A stretch of DNA of 64,000 nucleotides, from the NCBI GenBank assembly GCA_020635515.1, contig JACJZS010000002.1, positions 930,001 through 994,000 on the forward strand, in the 5' to 3' direction. Below the pieces are notes generated by a model. That model did not search any database. It was given only the letters and a program-made list of their open reading frames with translations, and was not told where the DNA came from. Source of the stretch: Flavobacteriales bacterium. GTDB taxonomy: Bacteria > Bacteroidota > Bacteroidia > Flavobacteriales > Weeksellaceae. The translations under genes and the position numbers were made by a program. Numbering within the stretch: position 1 is the stretch's first letter; each line of letters opens with the position of its first letter. Shown piece after piece: positions 8,325 to 18,350 of this stretch.

Positions 8325-9551
8325 ATGCTATACCACTTATTTAATTTTTTAGAGCATCAATTCGATATACCAGGAGCAGGATTATTTCAGTTCTTGACTT
8401 TTCGTGCAGGAGCTGCAGCAATTACATCTTTACTTATTGGATTAATCTTCGGAAAAAAAATAATCAATTTCTTGAGGAAAAAGCAAATGGGAGAAATCGT
8501 AAGAGATTTAGGACTCCAAGGACAAATACAAAAACAAGGAACTCCTACTATGGGAGGAATTATTATCATTTCTGCAACTTTGATTCCTGTACTTCTTTTT
8601 GCAAAATTGGATAACATATACGTGATTTTACTTACCGTTTCTATGCTTTGGATGGGATTTATAGGATTCCTCGACGACTATTTAAAAAAGTTTCGAAAAA
8701 ATAAAGACGGATTAAAAGGCATTTTTAAAATTATGGGACAAGTATTCCTTGGATTAATTATAGGAATTACTTTTTACTTTCATCCAGATATAACCATAAG
8801 ACAAGAAATTCCAGAAACACAAACTCATTACAACACAGGAGCTAGTGAGAAATTTGGAGAAGAACAAAAAGCGATGATTACATCAGTTCCATTTTATAAA
8901 GATAATGTGTTAAGCTACTCAGAATTTTTATTCTTTTTAGATAAAGAAGATGCAAAAAAATATGCTTGGTTGATTTTTATTCCCATTGTAATATTTATAA
9001 TTACTGCGGTTTCTAACGGAGCAAATCTTACCGATGGAATCGATGGATTGGCAGGAGGAACATCGGTAATTGCTGTCGCCACTTTGGCTCTTATTGCTTG
9101 GCTTTCAGGAAATATAATTTTTGCTGATTATTTAAACATTATGTTTATACCAAATTCGGGAGAAGTTACAGTTTTTTGTGCGGCATTAATCGGTGGATTA
9201 ATCGGTTTTTTATGGTATAATACTTATCCCGCACAAGTGTTTATGGGGGATACAGGAAGTTTGATGCTTGGTGGAGTAATAGCAGTTTTAGCAATTATAA
9301 TTAGGAAAGAAATGCTAATTCCTATTTTATGTGGAATTTTCTTAATTGAAAATCTATCCGTAATACTTCAGGTTTCTTACTTTAAATATACCAAGAAAAA
9401 GTTTGGTGAAGGAAGACGAATATTTTTGATGTCTCCACTTCATCATCATTATCAGAAAAAAGGATACCACGAAAGTAAGATAGTAAACCGATTTCTAATT
9501 ATAGGAATCTTATTAGCAATTGTTTGTTTTATGACTCTAAAATTACAATAA
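8325..9551 (+). CDS. mraY: phospho-N-acetylmuramoyl-pentapeptide-transferase
   Basis: 408 aa multi-spanning membrane enzyme that transfers phospho-MurNAc-pentapeptide to undecaprenyl phosphate, giving lipid I. Motifs seen: TPTMGGI, the FLDDYLKK acidic motif, NLTDGIDGLAGG, MGDTGSLMLGG and SPLHHHYQKKG. It is longer than the roughly 360 aa E. coli enzyme because of an extra segment of about 50 residues (around 155-205), common in Bacteroidota. Gaps to murE and murD are 4 and 1 bp. Confidence 0.96.
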   Translation: MLYHLFNFLEHQFDIPGAGLFQFLTFRAGAAAITSLLIGLIFGKKIINFLRKKQMGEIVRDLGLQGQIQKQGTPTMGGIIIISATLIPVLLFAKLDNIYVILLTVSMLWMGFIGFLDDYLKKFRKNKDGLKGIFKIMGQVFLGLIIGITFYFHPDITIRQEIPETQTHYNTGASEKFGEEQKAMITSVPFYKDNVLSYSEFLFFLDKEDAKKYAWLIFIPIVIFIITAVSNGANLTDGIDGLAGGTSVIAVATLALIAWLSGNIIFADYLNIMFIPNSGEVTVFCAALIGGLIGFLWYNTYPAQVFMGDTGSLMLGGVIAVLAIIIRKEMLIPILCGIFLIENLSVILQVSYFKYTKKKFGEGRRIFLMSPLHHHYQKKGYHESKIVNRFLIIGILLAIVCFMTLKLQ

Positions 9552-9552
9552 T

Positions 9553-10881
9553 ATGAAAAAACTAGTAGTATTAGGAGGAGGAGAAAGCGGTGTAGGTTCC
9601 GCTATACTTGGAGCAAAACAAGGATTTGATGTTTTTCTTAGTGATTTAGGAATCATAAAAGAAAAATACCGAAAAGTATTAATTGATAATTTTATTGATT
9701 TTGAGGAAGGAAAGCATACGGAAGAGAATATAGTATCCGCAGATATAGTGATAAAAAGTCCTGGAATACCCAAAAAAGCTCCTTTAATAAAAAAGCTTCA
9801 AGAGAAAGGCGTAGAGCTTATTTCAGAAATTGAATTTGCAAGTAGATATACCGATGCAAAAATTATAGCAATAACAGGAAGTAATGGAAAAACAACTACT
9901 TCTACACTTGTTTATTACATACTAAAAAACGCAGGTTTAAATGTTGCTTTAGCAGGAAATATAGGAAAAAGTTTTGCAATGCAAGTAGCAACAGAAAGTT
10001 ATGATTATTATGTCCTTGAAATAAGTAGTTTTCAACTTGATGATTGTACTTCATTTAAACCAAATATTGCAATTATACTCAACTTTTCACCTGATCATCT
10101 CGACGAATACAACTACGATTACGACTTGTATGTTCGAGCAAAATTTAAAATTACACAACACATGAATAAAGATGACTTTTTTATAATGAATAAAGACGAT
10201 GAAAAAACACAACAAATTATGCAAGAATTAGACATTGATGCAACTGTATTAAGCTTTTCTACTAAACATAAAAATGCTGATGCTTATCTAGAAGATGGTA
10301 AAATTAAATTTAAAAATGACTCTCCCTTTGAAATGAATACAGAAGAGTTAGGAATACAAGGAGAACATAATATTGCAAATGCACAAGCTTCTGTAATTGC
10401 TAGTAAACTTCTAAAAATCAAAAATGAGCAAATCAAAAGTTCACTTTCTACATTCGAAGGAGTAGAACATAGATTAGAAAAAATAGCAAAAATAAACGGA
10501 GTGCAATATATAAATGATTCTAAAGCTACCAACGTAAACTCTGTATATTATGCTCTTACTTCTGTAAAAAAACCTGTAGTACTTATTTTAGGTGGTGTTG
10601 ATAAAGGTAATGATTATGCTGAGTTAGATGAATTGATAGAAGAAAAAGTAAAAGCAATCGTTTGTCTTGGTTTGGATAATACTAATATTATAAAGGCGTT
10701 TCATGACAAGGTAGATGTAATTGTGGAGACAACATCTATGGAAGAAGCTGTTCATGCGTGCTATTCTATTTCAGGAAGTGGAGATACAGTTCTTTTATCT
10801 CCTGCGTGTGCGAGCTTTGATTTATTTAAAAACTTTGAAGATAGAGGGAATCAATTTAAAGACGAAGTTCAAAAACTATAA
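9553..10881 (+). CDS. murD: UDP-N-acetylmuramoylalanine--D-glutamate ligase
   Basis: 442 aa. MurD adds D-glutamate to UDP-MurNAc-L-Ala. The N-terminal Rossmann motif is LGGGESGVGSA, the ATP loop ITGSNGKTTT (near 114), and the central NFSPDHLDEY and C-terminal LSPACASFDLFKNFEDRGNQF are strong MurD signatures. Length is typical. It starts 1 bp after mraY and is followed by ftsW after 21 bp. Confidence 0.96.
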   Translation: MKKLVVLGGGESGVGSAILGAKQGFDVFLSDLGIIKEKYRKVLIDNFIDFEEGKHTEENIVSADIVIKSPGIPKKAPLIKKLQEKGVELISEIEFASRYTDAKIIAITGSNGKTTTSTLVYYILKNAGLNVALAGNIGKSFAMQVATESYDYYVLEISSFQLDDCTSFKPNIAIILNFSPDHLDEYNYDYDLYVRAKFKITQHMNKDDFFIMNKDDEKTQQIMQELDIDATVLSFSTKHKNADAYLEDGKIKFKNDSPFEMNTEELGIQGEHNIANAQASVIASKLLKIKNEQIKSSLSTFEGVEHRLEKIAKINGVQYINDSKATNVNSVYYALTSVKKPVVLILGGVDKGNDYAELDELIEEKVKAIVCLGLDNTNIIKAFHDKVDVIVETTSMEEAVHACYSISGSGDTVLLSPACASFDLFKNFEDRGNQFKDEVQKL

Positions 10882-10902
10882 AAAAGTAGAAATTAAATCA
10901 CA

Positions 10903-12093
10903 ATGAATCAGATTTTAGAACACTTTAAAGGAGATAAGAAATTATGGGCAATTGTATTTGCATTGTCTGTTATTTCATTATTGCCTGTATACTCTGCTAG
11001 TTCTAATTTGGAGTATGTGATTGGAAACTCTACCGCAAATACGCATTTTGCAAAACATTTGGCATTTATTGTAGGAGGAATAGGAATTATGTTTGTTTTG
11101 CAAAAAATCAACTATAAATATTTAGGAGGATTTTCTTTGTTTTTTATTATTCCAATTATTGTGCTTTTGGCAATTACATTAGCACAAGGACAAAGCATAG
11201 ACGGAGCAAATGCAGCTCGATGGTTAAAAATTCCTTTTATGCCAGCTTTTCAAACTTCAGTTTTTGCAAGTTTAGTTCTTTATATTTATTTAGCAAGACA
11301 GCTTTCTAAAATGAAAAAAGATTTAGGAACTCCTACTTCTGACGCTTTTATTTTTATTCCTATTCTTTTGGTTGTAGGTTTAATTTTCCCAGCTAACGGA
11401 TCTACTGCTATTATTATTTTTATAATGTCAATTATAATTCTATTTATTGGTGGATATCCGTTTTTGAGACTTCTTCTTTTTGGAACTGTAGGAATATCAA
11501 TAGGAGCTTTGCTTGTATTTGTGATGCTCAATACAGATTGGATTAAATCAAACCGTGTAGACACTTGGAAAAGTAGAATTGAAGTATTTATGGGAGGAGA
11601 AGATGTAGAAGAATCCTACCAAAACAGACATGCAAAAGCAGCAATAGTTCAAGGAGGATTGGTAGGAAAAGGACCAGGAAAAAGTGCTTTAAAACAGACA
11701 TTACCTCAATCTTCTTCCGATTTTATATTTGCAATTATCATAGAAGAATACGGATATATAGGTGTTTTCACTGTGATTCTAATTTATTTGGCATTACTAC
11801 AACGTATTCTGTATATATCTACACATATAGATACCTATTTCGGAACTATTTTGGTTCTTGCTGTTGGGTTGCCTATTATATTCCAAGCTTTTTTAAATAT
11901 GGCAGTTGCTGTAAATTTGATGCCTGTTACAGGACAAACGCTACCAATTATGAGCCTTGGAGGGACTTCCATGTGGGCAACCTATATTGCATTAGGAATA
12001 ATTATAAGTGTGAGCCGAGAAATGAAAACTAAAGATGAATTACAAGAAATTTTAAACAAACAAAAAGAAGATGAAATCTACAACATCGCATAA
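10903..12093 (+). CDS. ftsW: septal peptidoglycan glycosyltransferase FtsW (SEDS family)
   Basis: 396 aa polytopic protein of the SEDS family (FtsW/RodA/SpoVE), with about ten membrane segments. FtsW polymerises glycan strands from lipid II at the septum, together with FtsI. Signatures: GANAARWLKIP, the long periplasmic loop with QSSSDFIFAIIIEEYG, and NLMPVTGQTLPIMSLGGTS near the C-terminus. Its location between murD and murG favours FtsW over RodA. Its end overlaps murG by 23 nt. Confidence 0.93.
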   Translation: MNQILEHFKGDKKLWAIVFALSVISLLPVYSASSNLEYVIGNSTANTHFAKHLAFIVGGIGIMFVLQKINYKYLGGFSLFFIIPIIVLLAITLAQGQSIDGANAARWLKIPFMPAFQTSVFASLVLYIYLARQLSKMKKDLGTPTSDAFIFIPILLVVGLIFPANGSTAIIIFIMSIIILFIGGYPFLRLLLFGTVGISIGALLVFVMLNTDWIKSNRVDTWKSRIEVFMGGEDVEESYQNRHAKAAIVQGGLVGKGPGKSALKQTLPQSSSDFIFAIIIEEYGYIGVFTVILIYLALLQRILYISTHIDTYFGTILVLAVGLPIIFQAFLNMAVAVNLMPVTGQTLPIMSLGGTSMWATYIALGIIISVSREMKTKDELQEILNKQKEDEIYNIA

Positions 12094-13168
12094 AATACTC
12101 ATAAGTGGAGGAGGAACAGGAGGACATATTTTTCCTGCAATTGCGATTGCAGATGAATTAAAATCTCGTTTCCCTGATGCAGAATTTTTGTTCATTGGAG
12201 CAAAAGATAAAATGGAAATGCAAAAAGTGCCACAAGCAGGATACAAAATAGAAGGTCTTTGGATTTCTGGAATTAATCGTTCCAATATGAAACAAAATCT
12301 TGTATTCCCATTTAAACTTATTTCTAGTGTTTGGAATTCCTATAAAATCATCAAAAAATTTAAACCAACTATGGCAATTGGAACTGGAGGATTTGCTTCA
12401 GGTCCTGCACTTTGGACAGCACATAATTTGGGCGTTCCCATTTTCCTACAAGAGCAAAATTCTTTCCCTGGAATTACCAATAAATTTCTAAGTAAAAATG
12501 CAAAAGCAGTATGTGTTGCTTATGAAAATATGGATAATTTTTTTGGAAAATCAAAAACGCATATAACTGGGAATCCTATTAGACAAAGCATAATAGATTC
12601 CAACATAGACTCAAAAGAAGCTAAAGGACAATTAAACCTAGATGAAAATAAACTTTGTGTTCTTTCTATCGGAGGTTCTCTTGGCTCTAGGAAAATGAAT
12701 CAATTTTGGGAGAAAAATTTAGCCGAAATTACCAAACAAAACGCTCAAGTAGTTTGGCAAACAGGAAAGTTAGAATTTGAAAAATACAAATCATTCAATG
12801 ATAATTCAAATGCTTTAGTTACAGAATTTTTGCAAGATATGTCACTTGCATATTCCGCTGCAGATGTAATTATTTCTCGTGCAGGAGCAATAGCTATTTC
12901 TGAACTTTGCTCAGTAGGAAAACCAACTATTCTGATTCCGTATCCATTTGCTGCGGAAGATCATCAAACCAAAAATGCTAATTATTTAGTAGAAAAAAAT
13001 GCAAGCATTAAAGTTTCAGATAAAGAAGTTCCAACACGATTAGTAAATGAAATAACGGAATTAATTAGTAATGAAGGTAAACGAAAACTACTTTCTGAAA
13101 ACCTTAAAAATCAAGCAAAGATAAATGCTACAAAAGATATTGTAGATATAATTTTAAGTGAGGTATAA
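12071..13168 (+). CDS. murG: UDP-N-acetylglucosamine--N-acetylmuramyl-(pentapeptide) pyrophosphoryl-undecaprenol N-acetylglucosamine transferase
   Basis: 365 aa GT-B glycosyltransferase (family GT28) that converts lipid I to lipid II at the inner face of the membrane. The N-terminal G loop GGGTGGHIFPA is at about 10-20. TGGFASGPALW, LQEQNSFPGITNK and the C-terminal SRAGAIAISELCSVGKPTILIP sugar-nucleotide motif are all present. It overlaps ftsW by 23 nt and ends 1 bp before murC. Confidence 0.96.
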   Translation: MKSTTSHKILISGGGTGGHIFPAIAIADELKSRFPDAEFLFIGAKDKMEMQKVPQAGYKIEGLWISGINRSNMKQNLVFPFKLISSVWNSYKIIKKFKPTMAIGTGGFASGPALWTAHNLGVPIFLQEQNSFPGITNKFLSKNAKAVCVAYENMDNFFGKSKTHITGNPIRQSIIDSNIDSKEAKGQLNLDENKLCVLSIGGSLGSRKMNQFWEKNLAEITKQNAQVVWQTGKLEFEKYKSFNDNSNALVTEFLQDMSLAYSAADVIISRAGAIAISELCSVGKPTILIPYPFAAEDHQTKNANYLVEKNASIKVSDKEVPTRLVNEITELISNEGKRKLLSENLKNQAKINATKDIVDIILSEV

Positions 13169-13169
13169 A

Positions 13170-14534
13170 ATGAACAATAACATACAAATATCGGATTTCA
13201 AAAACTACTTCTTCCTTGGTATAGGAGGAATAGGAATGAGTGCCATTGCTCGTTATTTTAATCATTTGGGAAAAACAGTGCTTGGTTACGATAAAACTCC
13301 AACTTCACTTACCAATAAGTTAATCGAAGAAGGAATTGAAATTACTTTTGACGATTCTAGTGAAATCGTCAATCGTCAATCATCAATCATCAATCCACAA
13401 GATACTCTTATTATTTTTACACCTGCAATTCCAAAAGATTCTATTTTGTTTAATTACTTTATAGATAATCGATTTTTTATGTTGAAGCGTTCTCGTGTGT
13501 TGGGACTAATTACCGAACAAACCAACTGTTTTGCTGTTGCTGGTACGCATGGGAAAACTACTACCTCAACGTTACTTGCTCATTTATGTTACGATTCTAA
13601 TCAGAAAGTAAGTGCTTTTCTTGGAGGAATATCTGAAAATTACAATACCAATTTTTTATTTAATGGAAATGAAATTTCGGTATTAGAAGCTGATGAATTT
13701 GATCGTTCCTTTTTAAATTTACATCCAGATATTGCTTGTATTACTTCTACCGATGCCGATCATTTAGATATTTATGGAGAATCTAGTGAAGTAATAAAGT
13801 CATTTGAAAGTTTTGCTGATTTAGTTCCCGCTAATGGAAAAGTTTTTGTGCAAAAAGATATTAATATAAATAGAGAAAATTCATTTACGTATTCTTCCGA
13901 AGGATTTGCCGACTATTATCCTACTAACATTCGTATTGACGGTTTTAAAACTACTTTTGATTACGTTTATCCTAAAGGTAAAATAAAGGATTTAGAATAT
14001 CATTTTCCAGGAAAACACAATTTAGAAAATGCAACAGTTGCAATTGCTATGGCATTGGAGTTAGAAATTGAAGAAAACAACATTAAACAAGCATTACGAA
14101 CTTTTAAAGGAATTAAACGAAGATTTAATGGTTTTGAAATTTCGGAGAATAGGTATTATATAGATGATTATGCTCATCATCCTACGGAAATAAATGCATG
14201 TTTATCTACTGTAAACCAATTATTTAAAGGTAAAAAAATTCTAACTATTTTTCAACCGCATTTGTATTCTAGAACGCGTGATTTTATAGATGAGTTTGCT
14301 AAAAGTTTAGAACAAACCACCGAGCTGATTTTACTTGATATTTATCCTGCTCGTGAGTTGCCAATTGAGGGAATTACCTCAGAGGTTTTATTTGATAAAA
14401 TTAAGTTAGAAAAGAAAGAATTATGCTCTCTAGATGAAGCTGTGGAAAAAATCAAAACCAAGAATTTTGATGTAGTTGTGACTTTAGGTGCAGGAAACAT
14501 AGATACGTTAATTGAAAAAATTAAATTGATTTAA
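13170..14534 (+). CDS. murC: UDP-N-acetylmuramate--L-alanine ligase
   Basis: 454 aa from the ATG at 13170. A GTG 12 bp upstream is in frame but lies inside murG, so I reject it. MurC adds the first amino acid of the stem peptide. The Rossmann motif FLGIGGIGMSA is at 15-25, the ATP loop GTHGKTTT near 121, then DADHLD and the C-terminal FQPHLYSRT. Unusually, four tandem 7-bp units (13364-13391) code for residues about 65-74, a surface loop. The rest looks intact. Confidence 0.95.
   Translation: MNNNIQISDFKNYFFLGIGGIGMSAIARYFNHLGKTVLGYDKTPTSLTNKLIEEGIEITFDDSSEIVNRQSSIINPQDTLIIFTPAIPKDSILFNYFIDNRFFMLKRSRVLGLITEQTNCFAVAGTHGKTTTSTLLAHLCYDSNQKVSAFLGGISENYNTNFLFNGNEISVLEADEFDRSFLNLHPDIACITSTDADHLDIYGESSEVIKSFESFADLVPANGKVFVQKDININRENSFTYSSEGFADYYPTNIRIDGFKTTFDYVYPKGKIKDLEYHFPGKHNLENATVAIAMALELEIEENNIKQALRTFKGIKRRFNGFEISENRYYIDDYAHHPTEINACLSTVNQLFKGKKILTIFQPHLYSRTRDFIDEFAKSLEQTTELILLDIYPARELPIEGITSEVLFDKIKLEKKELCSLDEAVEKIKTKNFDVVVTLGAGNIDTLIEKIKLI
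13364..13391 (+). repeat. heptanucleotide tandem repeat inside murC
   Basis: Four 7-bp units: AATCGTC twice then AATCATC twice, followed by a partial fifth unit. The period is not a multiple of three, so gain or loss of one unit would shift the murC reading frame. Confidence 0.8.
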
Positions 14535-14540
14535 CAATAC

Positions 14541-15251
14541 ATGAAAAAGAAATTTAGAATATTAAAGGTAATTGTGCTTTTTATTTTGTTTGCTTTTTTA
14601 TTGAATTTTACAACAATGAAAAACAACGAACGAGAAGTGCAAGAAGCTAATATTCAAATTACTGAAACCGATAGCAAGCAATTTATTACCAAAGAAGAAA
14701 TCAAAAAAATACTAGATAAAAAATACACAAAAGTAGACGATCTAAACATCAATCAAATAGAACACGATATAAAGAAAAATATATTTGTAGACTCCGTGAA
14801 TGTATACTCAGAAATCAATGGAAATCTAAATATCTATGTTACTCAGAAAACACCTCTTTTTAGAGTGAATAATCAAGAGGAAAAATTTTATATAAGTGCA
14901 AAAAATCAATTTATTCCTCTTTCTCCTAATTTTTCTTATAAATGCATGCTTGTAGATGGAACTATTTTGGCTGAAGATAGACAACCTTTAATTAACTTAA
15001 TTCAAGAAATCAATCGTGATAACTTGTTGAAAAATCATATTATAGGCGTTAGAAAGAATACGAATAATTTATTTACTTTGTTTGTAAACTATGGTGGTTA
15101 TACTATAGATTTTGGCGAACTAAAAAATTATAAACAAAAGTTAGAAAATTTAAAAGAATTTTATAGGCAGTATCTATGTAAAGTTCCCGAAGGAACATAC
15201 AAAAAAATAGTTCTAAAGTATAATAATCAAGTAGTTGGAATTAAAAAATGA
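14541..15251 (+). CDS. ftsQ: cell division protein FtsQ (POTRA-type)
   Basis: 236 aa bitopic protein. One membrane helix (about 7-23) is followed by a periplasmic POTRA-like region (about 36-110; ITETDSKQFITKEEIKKIL and VYSEINGNLNIYVTQKTP) and a beta domain. This is the usual Bacteroidota FtsQ, which scaffolds the divisome at the septum. Sequence is poorly conserved, so its place between murC and ftsA is important evidence. The gap to murC is 6 bp. The TGA at 15249-15251 is 10 bp before the preferred ftsA start. Confidence 0.87.
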   Translation: MKKKFRILKVIVLFILFAFLLNFTTMKNNEREVQEANIQITETDSKQFITKEEIKKILDKKYTKVDDLNINQIEHDIKKNIFVDSVNVYSEINGNLNIYVTQKTPLFRVNNQEEKFYISAKNQFIPLSPNFSYKCMLVDGTILAEDRQPLINLIQEINRDNLLKNHIIGVRKNTNNLFTLFVNYGGYTIDFGELKNYKQKLENLKEFYRQYLCKVPEGTYKKIVLKYNNQVVGIKK

Positions 15252-15261
15252 AACACATAAA

Positions 15262-16629
15262 ATGAATAATCATTTACAAAATATAAACGATATTGCTGTA
15301 GGTTTAGACATAGGGACAACCAAGATTGTGGTTATTGTAGGTAGAAAAAACGAGTTCGGAAAGCTAGAAATTCTAGGAGTTGGTAGAGCAAAAAGCCTAG
15401 GGGTTCATCGTGGAGTGGTAAATAATATAAAGCTAACTATTCAATCGATTCAAGAAGCGGTACAAAAAGCGGAAAAACAATCTGGAATAAAAATAAAAAA
15501 TGTTACTGTAGGAATTGCAGGACAACACATCAGAAGTATTCATCACTCAGATTACATCACAAGGAGTAATCCCGAAGATATGATTGATGAAAAAGATATA
15601 GAAAAACTAAAAAATCAAGTTAATTCACTGACCATGCAACCTGGCGAAGAAATTATCCATGTTCTTCCTCAGGAATACAAAGTAGATTCTCAGAATGAAA
15701 CTACCGAACCAATTGGGTTGTGTGGAACTCGACTTGAAGCGAATTTTCATGTAGTTCTTGGTCAGGTTCCTCATATTACAAATATTGGTAGATGTGTAAA
15801 AGCAGCTGGTTTAAATCTTGTAGGTTTGGTTCTTGAGCCAATCGCATCTTCAAATTCGGTTTTGATAGACGACGAAAAAGAAGCAGGAGTTGCTTTGGTA
15901 GATATTGGTGGAGGGACAACAGATATTGCCATATTCAAAGATAATATTATTCGCCATACTGCTGTAATTCCTTTTGGAGGAAAAATAATTACAGAGGACA
16001 TAAAAATTGGTTGTTCAATTATAGAAAAACAAGCAGAACAATTAAAAGTAAGATTTGGTTCCGCAATTCCTGAAGAAAATTCAGAAAATGAAATTGTAGA
16101 AATTCCTTCTGTAAACGGACGTGAACCTAAGGAAATTTCGTTTAAAATGTTGGCTTCCATTATTCAAGCTCGATTAAAAGAAATCATCAACTCTATAAAT
16201 ATAGAACTTCGTTCTTATGGTTGCGATGAACAAAAGAAAAAACTCATAGCGGGAATTGTACTCACAGGTGGTGGCTCTAATCTGAAACACATTCGCCAAC
16301 TTATGGAATACCAAACAGGAATCGATGTGAGAATCGGAAATTGTGAATCAAACTTTGCAAGTAAAACACCTCCTGAACTTTCAAATCCAGAATATGCAAC
16401 AGCAGTAGGTTTATTAATGAACGGAATCGATGAATTACATTTTACCAATCCAATAACTGAAAAAGAAAATACAGAACAGGAAAAAGTAAAGATTCAAAGC
16501 CAAAATGAAAACAAAACAAAAAATGAAGACAACACTATAGAGAAGATTAATCACTCTACGAACAAGACCAACAAATTATTTAGTAATTTTTACAACAAAA
16601 TAATTAATTATTTAAACGAAAACGAGTAA
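15262..16629 (+). CDS. ftsA: cell division protein FtsA (actin-like)
   Basis: 455 aa from the ATG at 15262; a longer form from 15235 would run back into ftsQ. FtsA is an actin-fold ATPase that ties FtsZ filaments to the membrane. Phosphate-1 is GLDIGTTKIVV, phosphate-2 is LVDIGGGTTDIAIF and the adenosine motif is LTGGGSNLKHI. After a polar linker the last 16 residues (LFSNFYNKIINYL...) form the expected membrane-targeting amphipathic helix. It is followed by ftsZ after 39 bp. Confidence 0.95.
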   Translation: MNNHLQNINDIAVGLDIGTTKIVVIVGRKNEFGKLEILGVGRAKSLGVHRGVVNNIKLTIQSIQEAVQKAEKQSGIKIKNVTVGIAGQHIRSIHHSDYITRSNPEDMIDEKDIEKLKNQVNSLTMQPGEEIIHVLPQEYKVDSQNETTEPIGLCGTRLEANFHVVLGQVPHITNIGRCVKAAGLNLVGLVLEPIASSNSVLIDDEKEAGVALVDIGGGTTDIAIFKDNIIRHTAVIPFGGKIITEDIKIGCSIIEKQAEQLKVRFGSAIPEENSENEIVEIPSVNGREPKEISFKMLASIIQARLKEIINSINIELRSYGCDEQKKKLIAGIVLTGGGSNLKHIRQLMEYQTGIDVRIGNCESNFASKTPPELSNPEYATAVGLLMNGIDELHFTNPITEKENTEQEKVKIQSQNENKTKNEDNTIEKINHSTNKTNKLFSNFYNKIINYLNENE

Positions 16630-16668
16630 CTACTAGAAAAATGTTTTTTAACAATAAAAACAAATGAA

Positions 16669-18348
16669 ATGAAAGAAGATTTTACTTTTGATTTACCTAA
16701 ACATAAATCATCAAAAATAAAGGTTATCGGTGTAGGTGGAGGCGGAAGCAACGCTGTAAACTTCATGTATAGCCAAGGTATAAAAGGTGTTGATTTTGTA
16801 ATCTGTAACACAGACGCTCAAGCGTTAGATAATTCTCCCGTACCAACCAAAATTCAACTTGGAAGTTCCATAACGGAAGGATTAGGTGCTGGAGCAAACC
16901 CCGAAATAGGAGAACAAGCAGCTATAGAAACCTTAGATAAAATAAAAGAGGTACTGGAAAGCAATACAAAAATGATTTTCATTACTGCGGGAATGGGAGG
17001 GGGAACTGGTACTGGAGCTGCACCTGTGATTGCTAAATGTGCACGCGATTTAGGAATCCTTACTGTAGGAATTGTTACTGTTCCTTTCAAATTTGAAGGA
17101 GAAACCAGATTACAGCATGCTCAAGATGGAATCGACAAACTTAGACAAAGTGTAGACTCTCTAATTACCATCAACAACAATAAGCTTAGAGAGTTATACG
17201 GAAACTTAGGATACAAAGCAGGATTTGCCAAGTCAGATGAAATCTTATCTAACGCGGCAAAAGGCATTGCAGAAATCATTACACAAAACTATCAAGTAAA
17301 TATTGACTTGATGGACGTAAAGAAAGTACTAGCAAATAGTGGAACTGCAATTATGGGATCTGCCATAGGAGAAGGACCTAATAGAGCTCAAGATGCAATA
17401 AGCCAAGCTCTTGATTCTCCACTTTTAAATGATAACAAAATCACAGGTGCTAAAAGTGTTTTACTTCTTATCGTTTCAGGAAGCAGTGAAATCACTATGG
17501 ACGAAATTGCAATCATCAATGAGTATATTCAAAATGAAGCAGGAAACAATGCTCATATCATTATGGGAATTGGCGAAAATTTAGAAGAGGAAGATAAAAT
17601 AAGCGTAATGGTAGTCGCTACTGGTTTTAGACAAGATAGTTTTTTGTCCACGAGTCCTATTAAAAGAAATTTGAATGAAACGTCCCAAAATGAAGAAAAA
17701 AAAGTTGATGATACAGGGAAAGTTCGGTACACTTTGAGCGATGAAAACACAAATGAAAATAAAGAAATTGTTGTTAGAAATGAAGTAAAAGAAGAAGGTA
17801 CAAAACAACAAAATTTATTTAAACTAGATGACGATGATAACGATGATGATTTTTCATTTCAATTAAAGACTAATATTGGTCAAGAATCAAGAAACGAAAC
17901 TCAGCCAGAACCAAAGAATTCATTCAATCAAGAAGTAGACGTACAGGAAGAACAAGAGTTCAAAACCAGAATAGAACCACCAAAGTTTAATACACAAAAC
18001 CAAAATAACACACAAAATATTTTTGAACCTGCAGAACGACAAAATGCTCAAAGGGAAGAAGTAACTAGACCAATAGAAAGACCTAAACCGTCGTTTAGTC
18101 AGCCAAATTTATTTACCAATCAACAAGAAAACACAACGCTTACCATAGAAGAACGTAGAGAAAGGTTGCGTATGTTCAATACAAAATACCATAATGATAA
18201 ACATATCAATGAGTTAGAGAATACACCTGCTTATATGAGGCAAGATTCTCAATTTTCTTTCAGAAATGAAGAAAAATCAGAATTCTATTTTGATGATAAA
18301 GATGAAGAAATAAAACCCAATAATTTTTTAAATAAAAACGTTGACTAA
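16669..18348 (+). CDS. ftsZ: cell division protein FtsZ (tubulin-like GTPase)
   Basis: 559 aa, longer than the E. coli protein (383 aa). The GTPase core runs to about residue 325, with GVGGGGSNAVN at 21-31 and the tubulin signature GGGTGTG at 110-116. A disordered linker of about 200 residues follows, acidic then Gln/Asn-rich, with a run of Asp around residues 387-395. The tail has TPAYMR and ends FLNKNVD, close to the FLHDNVD end of flavobacterial FtsZ that should contact FtsA. An ATG at 16664 is out of frame. It starts 39 bp after ftsA. Confidence 0.97.
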   Translation: MKEDFTFDLPKHKSSKIKVIGVGGGGSNAVNFMYSQGIKGVDFVICNTDAQALDNSPVPTKIQLGSSITEGLGAGANPEIGEQAAIETLDKIKEVLESNTKMIFITAGMGGGTGTGAAPVIAKCARDLGILTVGIVTVPFKFEGETRLQHAQDGIDKLRQSVDSLITINNNKLRELYGNLGYKAGFAKSDEILSNAAKGIAEIITQNYQVNIDLMDVKKVLANSGTAIMGSAIGEGPNRAQDAISQALDSPLLNDNKITGAKSVLLLIVSGSSEITMDEIAIINEYIQNEAGNNAHIIMGIGENLEEEDKISVMVVATGFRQDSFLSTSPIKRNLNETSQNEEKKVDDTGKVRYTLSDENTNENKEIVVRNEVKEEGTKQQNLFKLDDDDNDDDFSFQLKTNIGQESRNETQPEPKNSFNQEVDVQEEQEFKTRIEPPKFNTQNQNNTQNIFEPAERQNAQREEVTRPIERPKPSFSQPNLFTNQQENTTLTIEERRERLRMFNTKYHNDKHINELENTPAYMRQDSQFSFRNEEKSEFYFDDKDEEIKPNNFLNKNVD

Positions 18349-18350
18349 TC

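Noticed and set aside
15771..16160. Minus-strand open frame of 129 codons opposite ftsA
   Set aside because: Antisense to a conserved gene, low-complexity composition and no recognisable motif.
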